Source: SBAX01 sp964421865
GTDB lineage: Bacteria > Planctomycetota > Phycisphaerae > UBA1845
Assembly: GCA_964421865.1 (NCBI GenBank)
Contig: CAYQZH010000041.1
Coordinates: 1 to 19,251 of the forward strand
Reading direction: 5' to 3'
DNA length: 19,251 bases
In this document: positions 15,803-19,251 of the stretch, piece after piece
How positions within the stretch are numbered: position 1 is the stretch's first letter
Layout of the letters: the number at the start of each line of letters is the position of its first letter
Program-made: the position numbers and the translations under genes
Notes under the pieces: generated by a model
Database searches by the model: none
Told to the model about the DNA's origin: nothing
Seen by the model: only the letters and a program-made list of their open reading frames with translations

Positions 15803-15856
15803 TTAGTCCTCCGTAAGCTCCGAGAACTCATCCATGTACGCAAGCACCTCGCGCGA
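15803..15856 (-). pseudogene. Possible 3' remnant of a gene upstream of the 93-aa gene
   Basis: The frame ending at TAA 15803-15805 reads SREVLAYMDEFSELTED, coding-like in codon use, and stops 2 bases before the ATG of the next gene, as in translationally coupled pairs. Further upstream the same frame runs into hairpin repeats (15878-15905, 15968-15984) and then the AbiV-like gene, so the front of the gene seems lost. The evidence is thin. Confidence 0.3.
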
Positions 15857-15877
15857 GCACCGGGACGTTGCGCGTCC

Positions 15878-15905
15878 ACCCTTGACCCGGCTTGCCGTCA
15901 AGGGT
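15878..15905. repeat. Hairpin ACCCTTGAC...GTCAAGGGT
   Basis: Perfect 9-bp arms (15878-15886 and 15897-15905) with a 10-base loop, in the GC-rich spacer downstream of the AbiV-like gene. No U-run follows on either strand. Confidence 0.5.
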
Positions 15906-15967
15906 CCACCCGCGCCGTTCAACCACCGCGAGCCGCCGCACGCTCGTACATCAGAAATCGCTCCCCC

Positions 15968-15984
15968 CACCTCGATACGAGGTG
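15968..15984. repeat. 7-3-7 hairpin CACCTCG-ATA-CGAGGTG
   Basis: Perfect 7-bp arms around a 3-base loop, 17 bp beyond the stop of the AbiV-like gene. Same geometry as the hairpins at 11332, 14025, 14106, 17277, 17354 and 17400. Confidence 0.55.
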
Positions 15985-15987
15985 CGC

Positions 15988-16625
15988 CACCCGGGCCAAA
16001 CTTAGAATAATGCGGAAGCAAGCTCGTTCTTTAAAATTGTTATACAGGAGTTCAAATCGTAGCTGGCTAATACCTCCTCTGCCATTATCTCGCCCTCGGA
16101 TAGAACAGGCTCCGGGTAATGCCATTTGCCTTCACCCCAATCAACATAAAAGCTTTCAAACCTTAATTTCACTGATAAGGGTTTCTTAGTGCAGGGATTA
16201 GTTGTGTCCATTTTTTCCCCTGTCTGATATGACTCGAATGTGACGGTTTGCCCATCGCTAGCTCGTATCGTTACACCCTTTGGGGATATATTCCTCGGTA
16301 CTCTTATATTAATTCCTATCTCTTCTGGTAATGCTATAAGCTGATTTTTGGCCTTATCGAATTTCATTTTGTGATCTTCAAACCACTTCGGAAACTTGCC
16401 CGCATAACTTCCCCTTCGAGAATACTCCTTCAAATATAGGGCCTTTCCATATTCTTCCATTGCTAGCGACCAGAACGAGTATGCTAAACCTGGGCTGCTT
16501 CTATAATCATTAAGAAGAAGGTCGGCATTAGCAAGAAGACGGCGTGCATTTTTAATGCACAAACTAAAACCGGCCTCGAGTTGTTTTTTCGTCAAGAGAT
16601 AATAAGACCTCATTGGGTCCGGGTG
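15988..16625. repeat. Inverted repeats tightly flanking the AbiV-like gene
   Basis: CACCCGGGCC (15988-15997) and GGTCCGGGTG (16616-16625) are inverted copies with one mismatch; the similarity continues outward for a few more bases. They lie 4 bp after the stop and 2 bp before the ATG of the low-GC gene, so they bracket it almost exactly and mark the sharp change in base composition. Confidence 0.4.
16002..16613 (-). CDS. AbiV-like (HEPN_AbiV family) abortive infection protein
   Basis: A 203-residue, probably cytosolic protein. Residues 14-64 are helical, with AYSFWSLAMEEYGKALYLKEY (44-64) matching the AbiV hallmark of an EE-GKA helix, followed by W77 and H81 in KWFEDHKMKFDKAK. AbiV of Lactococcus lactis blocks phage development; a defence role here is inferred from family resemblance. 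The gene is strikingly AT-rich, about 40 percent GC by eye against about 65 percent around it, and uses TTA, ATA and AAA codons its neighbours avoid, so it is probably acquired. ATG 16613 is chosen; an upstream TTG at 16631 is possible, and no good Shine-Dalgarno exists for either. It stands alone, between near-perfect 10-bp inverted repeats. Confidence 0.72.
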   Translation of the reverse strand: MRSYYLLTKKQLEAGFSLCIKNARRLLANADLLLNDYRSSPGLAYSFWSLAMEEYGKALYLKEYSRRGSYAGKFPKWFEDHKMKFDKAKNQLIALPEEIGINIRVPRNISPKGVTIRASDGQTVTFESYQTGEKMDTTNPCTKKPLSVKLRFESFYVDWGEGKWHYPEPVLSEGEIMAEEVLASYDLNSCITILKNELASALF

Positions 16626-16900
16626 CCCCAAGTCCTTTCGGACCTAGGGGACACGATTCGTTGCGCCCCAACATCTAGGTGTCACCCAGCGGTCGAGCTG
16701 TGCGCGACGCAACCCGCTTCGCGTGCGGCGCACGCCCTGAACGCTTATCGCTCATCAGACGCCCATCCTACCGCGCCACCGCCTCCTTCCGCAAGGCAAG
16801 AAGCTCCTTGAGTTCGTACGTCGACGGCTCGGTCCGCCGAATCTCCACGGGGTCCCTCTTTTCTCGCGTACCCCGACTCCCTCGTCTACGCTGCGCCCGA
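16614..16900. other. Spacer between AbiV-like gene and 85-aa gene
   Basis: GGGGACAC (16647-16654) is the complement of the GTGTCCCC motif seen twice near 11510-11549. On the minus strand a 26-codon frame beginning at a GTG near 16848 (VEIRRTEPSTYELKELLALR and on, stop 16768) has an AGAGGG in front; it may be a tiny gene or the debris of a larger one. Nothing else is supported. Confidence 0.3.
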
Positions 16901-17158
16901 TCAGCGGTCGCGCGTTGTTCGCGCCCTGGAGCGGCCGTTCGGTCCCGGCTCGATGCGGATGATGTGGACCGGATCACAGAGAACGATCCCCTCGGACTCT
17001 CGGACGCGGGGTCTGTGGATCGCCGCCGCAATGACGGTCCGCCAGACCAGAAGCATCTCCGGATGGCGGACCTCAAAGGAAGTGCCGTCGGACATACAAA
17101 GCCGAAACGGTACGAAGGGGCGCTGGCGAAGTTGATTCTCGATTTCCGTCGTTCGCAT
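16901..17158 (-). CDS. Small conserved hypothetical protein (85 aa)
   Basis: ATG 17158 has GAGGG about 5 bases before it. The product begins MRTTEIENQLRQRPFVPFRL, followed by SDGTSFEVRHPEMLLVWRTVIAAAI and DPVHIIRIEP. This pattern (RPFxPFR, DGTxxEVRHPE, HIxxIEP) matches, from memory, a small strand-rich family frequent in planctomycetes with no known function. It has no signal peptide or membrane segment and an Arg-rich tail. It lies between the AbiV-like gene and the multi-hairpin element, without operon partners. Confidence 0.75.
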   Translation of the reverse strand: MRTTEIENQLRQRPFVPFRLCMSDGTSFEVRHPEMLLVWRTVIAAAIHRPRVRESEGIVLCDPVHIIRIEPGPNGRSRARTTRDR

Positions 17159-17223
17159 GATACCCTCATTCTACCCCGCGGACCGGCACGCGGCAACGCG
17201 GAATCCCTCGTCGCCGGGCCTTA

Positions 17224-17541
17224 GGGTCGGCGTCAGGATTGTGGGTAGGTTTTTCCTCACGGACGCCGCTCTTCCCACAGGCCGGAGGCCTGTTCTAAGT
17301 AACCGGTGGCAAGCGAAGCGCCGCCACCGGTTAGCCGTCCACTCGAGAAAAGTCGACCCTGTAAGGGTCGTCTGGGGCCGCTGGGCCTTTCGTCCAAGAC
17401 GAGCCTTTCAGGCTCGAATGGGAAACTGGATCGCCCGCGACCCGTGGGCGTCGCTTCGCTATGCCCACGGCTATTTTAGACTGGCCTTTCAGGCCGGGCG
17501 GTTGTTGGAAGGATGTTTATCCACGAACTTGACGCCGACCC
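17224..17541. mobile_element. MITE-like multi-hairpin element with 12-bp terminal inverted repeats
   Basis: GGGTCGGCGTCA (17224-17235) and its exact complement TGACGCCGACCC (17530-17541) bound 318 bp with no coding frame. Inside, six hairpins follow one another: ACAGGCC-GGA-GGCCTGT (17277-17293), TAACCGGTGGC/GCCACCGGTTA with an AAGCGAAGCG loop (17300-17333), CGACCCT-GTA-AGGGTCG (17354-17370), CGAGCCT-TTC-AGGCTCG (17400-17416), CCGTGGGC/GCCCACGG with a GCTTCGC loop (17442-17470) and CTGGCCT-TTC-AGGCCGG (17481-17497, one wobble pair). The right 151 bp recurs at 14016-14166. No target-site duplication is evident. It may be a non-autonomous element or a structured RNA or DNA locus. Confidence 0.45.
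17391..17541. repeat. 151-bp intergenic repeat, copy B
   Basis: Same orientation as copy A at 14016-14166, seven differences counted by eye, no length change. In copy B the last hairpin carries one C-to-T change that turns a C-G pair into a T-G wobble, so the fold is still possible. Confidence 0.85.
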
Positions 17542-17700
17542 ACCGGTCTGCGGCTCGACGCTCCGCACGATGGATGGCCACGCGGCACAAGCCTCGTCCG
17601 TTATCGCGGGCGGGGATTACAGCTATACACGAACTGACTCTAGGCTCGCCTCACGAAAAGTCGCCATCGGAATTTTTCTGAAAAAAAGATGGATTTCCAA

Positions 17701-17729
17701 TTTACACGTGTGGCCGAGTCTGATAATGT
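17701..17729 (+). promoter_or_regulatory. Sigma-70-type promoter of the IPTL-CTERM gene
   Basis: TTTACA (17701-17706), a 17-base spacer and TAATGT (17724-17729) form a good -35/-10 pair. The A/T-rich run just upstream (17672-17700) could act as an UP element. Transcription would start near 17736, giving a leader of about 78 bases. Confidence 0.6.
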
Positions 17730-17813
17730 GGGTTCCCGGCGTTGCGGTGACGAAACTTCCACAGCCATGCAGCGACTCACCGCGGCGCCAATTCTTTCGA
17801 GGGAGGGCCGAAA

Positions 17814-19064
17814 ATGCAAACTCGTCAAGTCGTTCTGCGTGAGCGTTGCGCTCCTGTTACCGTCTTCGCGCGTCGTCGTCGGTTCCTGCTTGGGGCGATG
17901 GCTACCGGTGAATTGGGCATCCCACCGCTTGCACATGCTACGAGGTTGCTGGCTGCCTGCGGGCTTCTCGTGACCCTAACGGCGTTGCCGGCACGCGCCC
18001 AGGCCCAGCCTGTCTGCATCAGCATCAAGGCCACAGTGGAGTCTGTTGACGACCCGGACAACGTACTAGACGGTACGATTATTCCCGGACAGGTGATCAC
18101 GGGATCCTACGTATACGATCTCACTACACCGGACAACAACGCGGACCCTGTGGTCGGCGACTATCGGCACAATTCCGCCCCATACGGCATTTCGATCAAC
18201 GCCGCTCCGCTCCTGTTCCGGACCGACCCAGCGAACGTCGACTTCTTAGTAGAGATCCGAAACGACTACGCGACGTTATCCGGCTCGCTTCTTGATAACT
18301 ATGTGTTCCACAGCTACAACAACGTTCCCCTCGCGCCGTCACTTTTCGTGGAGTTTATCTCCTGGCAGCTCGACGACCCCACTGCCACAGCCGTATCTAG
18401 TGATGCTTTGCCGCCGGGGCCACCCATTCTCGCAGACTGGCAGTCCATTATTGGGCTGGCTATTGTGGGAGGAAACGCGCCCGCCCCGCCCGGGGACATG
18501 TATTTCATTAGGGCCCACGTTACTTCAGCGACAGCCTGCTCGTATCCGCCCAGCTCGTGCCCGCCGCCCAGCCCCAACAGCACCACACATTTGTACGCGT
18601 TCGAAGGGACCGCGGACGGGATCAATGGAGCCTGGTGCCTCCGCGAGCCCGGTTGCTTTGAGGTTAAGGACCTCAACGTCCCCGGCGCTATGTCGATGGT
18701 CGACTTGACCAACAACATCGTGATGAGCGTCAATAACCAGGGCTGCCCAGGCTTGCAGGCTCAAGTTCTCGGGCCGGCGAGCAGCGGGCAATTCATGATT
18801 ACGGCGGATACGTGCGGGGGTACGCTCGAGTTCAGAGTTGGTACGGGGGGCGCAAATTCTTGTGACGCACTGTCCTTGGTCGTCCTGCCGAACAACATCA
18901 TTGGACCCGGTCAGTATAACCCTAAGGTCAACGAGGTCCCGCTCGCCAGTGTCATCCCAACCGTCTCCGAATGGGGATTGCTCATCCTAGCTATGTTACT
19001 CTTGTGCGCGGGGACCATCCGTATCGGGCGGCGACCGCCGATCCCCGCCTCCCGCAAGGGCTGA
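17814..19064 (+). CDS. Secreted protein with IPTL-CTERM sorting signal
   Basis: A 416-residue exported protein, probably sorted to the cell envelope. ATG 17814 follows GAGGGAGGG at 6-base spacing. The N-terminus is long: an Arg-rich stretch (19-23) precedes the hydrophobic signal segment (about 44-58), with likely cleavage near PARAQA. The body is strand-rich with no catalytic motif I recognise; residues about 70-235 (GTIIPGQVITGSYVYDL and on) look like a PEP-CTERM-type surface-protein domain. The C-terminus is the tripartite sorting tail: IPTVSEWG (381-388), a hydrophobic helix (389-402) and a basic end (RIGRR). Such IPTLxxWG tails are known to pair with exosortase H, which must lie elsewhere in the genome. 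It has its own promoter and converges on the FliN-like gene. Confidence 0.93.
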   Translation: MQTRQVVLRERCAPVTVFARRRRFLLGAMATGELGIPPLAHATRLLAACGLLVTLTALPARAQAQPVCISIKATVESVDDPDNVLDGTIIPGQVITGSYVYDLTTPDNNADPVVGDYRHNSAPYGISINAAPLLFRTDPANVDFLVEIRNDYATLSGSLLDNYVFHSYNNVPLAPSLFVEFISWQLDDPTATAVSSDALPPGPPILADWQSIIGLAIVGGNAPAPPGDMYFIRAHVTSATACSYPPSSCPPPSPNSTTHLYAFEGTADGINGAWCLREPGCFEVKDLNVPGAMSMVDLTNNIVMSVNNQGCPGLQAQVLGPASSGQFMITADTCGGTLEFRVGTGGANSCDALSLVVLPNNIIGPGQYNPKVNEVPLASVIPTVSEWGLLILAMLLLCAGTIRIGRRPPIPASRKG

Positions 19065-19077
19065 GGCAAGACGCGGG

Positions 19078-19251
19078 CTAACTTCGCGTCGCGCTGCCGC
19101 GCATGGCCCCGATGCGATGTTCGACGTTGTCGATTCGGGTGATGCGCAGGCCGAAGTTCTCGCCGGTCTTGACGGCCTGCCCTTTGCCGATCGCGCGGTT
19201 GGCCACGGACAGCGTCAACTCGGCGTCGACCGGCACGTCGAACTCGACGAT
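19078..19251 (-). CDS. FliN/SpoA-domain protein, C-terminal part (flagellar motor switch type)
   Basis: The last 57 codons of a leftward gene that enters from the right edge; stop TAG at 19078-19080. The peptide VEFDVPVDAELTLSVANRAI then GKGQAVKTGENFGLRITRID matches the second half of a SpoA (surface presentation of antigens) domain, found in FliN and FliM of the flagellar C-ring and in type III secretion homologues. The family pattern is roughly vNGxxiAxGEvVxvgenfGvRIt. About 15 residues extend past the usual FliN end (VEHRIGAMRGSATRS). Whether it is FliN, FliM or a FliN-like paralogue cannot be told from this end alone. Confidence 0.78.
   Translation of the reverse strand: MVEFDVPVDAELTLSVANRAIGKGQAVKTGENFGLRITRIDNVEHRIGAMRGSATRS

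Larger units (their letters stand above)
17159..17813. other. Intergenic region holding the multi-hairpin element and a promoter
   Basis: No gene is supported in these 655 bases. The left part is the leader of the 85-aa gene; 17224-17541 is the hairpin element; 17542-17700 shows nothing apart from an A/T-rich inverted stretch around TTTTTCTGAAAAA (about 17675-17688); 17701-17813 carries the promoter and leader of the IPTL-CTERM gene. Confidence 0.5.

Noticed and set aside
15519..15856. Toxin-antitoxin pair formed by the short tail and the 93-aa gene
   Set aside because: The upstream frame has no complete antitoxin-like protein and the 93-aa product has no toxin family motif that I can see.
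17224..17541. CRISPR array
   Set aside because: The palindromes differ in sequence from one another and there are no identical repeats with uniform spacers.
1..19251. tRNA, rRNA or known riboswitch
   Set aside because: I looked for cloverleaf landmarks such as GGTTCGAATCC and for conserved riboswitch cores in the spacers and found none; the spacer hairpins are simple stems.

Overview
The window is GC-rich bacterial chromosome, most probably from a planctomycete of the Phycisphaerae type. The lineage is inferred from the mix of products: a Hanks-type kinase of the planctomycete style, secreted proteins with dockerin-like Ca-binding tails, DCNxNG repeats, a GEVED domain, an IPTL-CTERM sorting tail, a secreted STN-type protein, and many short perfect hairpins between genes. 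Family names come from reading translations by eye; no database search was run.

Left part (1-2981): proC and an unidentified partial gene just downstream run leftward. A DUF167/YggU gene diverges from proC and ends in a hairpin followed by Ts that overlaps its own stop codon. Converging on it is a secreted STN-domain protein with a glycine-rich insert. A gene-poor stretch with two related GCGGAC palindromes follows.

Middle part (2982-11324): a Ser/Thr kinase gene is broken by an amber codon just after the DFG loop and then deleted. Right behind it lies a 1396-residue secreted beta-helix protein with a dockerin-like tail, followed by what looks like the last 33 codons of a planctomycete kinase. 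The beta-helix gene therefore appears to sit inside the remains of a kinase gene. Next come purC (leftward), and rightward a GH10-fold protein in which both catalytic glutamates appear to be glycine, with a small membrane-anchored helix-hairpin-helix (ComEA-like) protein 41 bp behind it.

Right part (11325-19251): a hairpin-rich spacer leads to a leftward Cys-rich GEVED protein with two almost identical Ig-like repeats and a dockerin-like tail. Beyond it are a 151-bp intergenic repeat, a leftward sigma-70-family factor with a good promoter, a small conserved-looking gene, a low-GC AbiV-like gene (probable phage defence, probably acquired), another small gene, and a 318-bp multi-hairpin element bounded by 12-bp inverted repeats, half of which is the second copy of the 151-bp repeat. 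The window closes with an IPTL-CTERM surface protein behind a clear promoter and the C-terminal end of a FliN/SpoA-type flagellar switch protein.

Most genes are single transcription units. Likely co-transcribed pairs are proC with the partial gene and the GH10-like gene with the HhH gene. The points most worth pursuing are the split kinase, the GH10 pseudo-enzyme, the multi-hairpin element and the AbiV cargo between inverted repeats.
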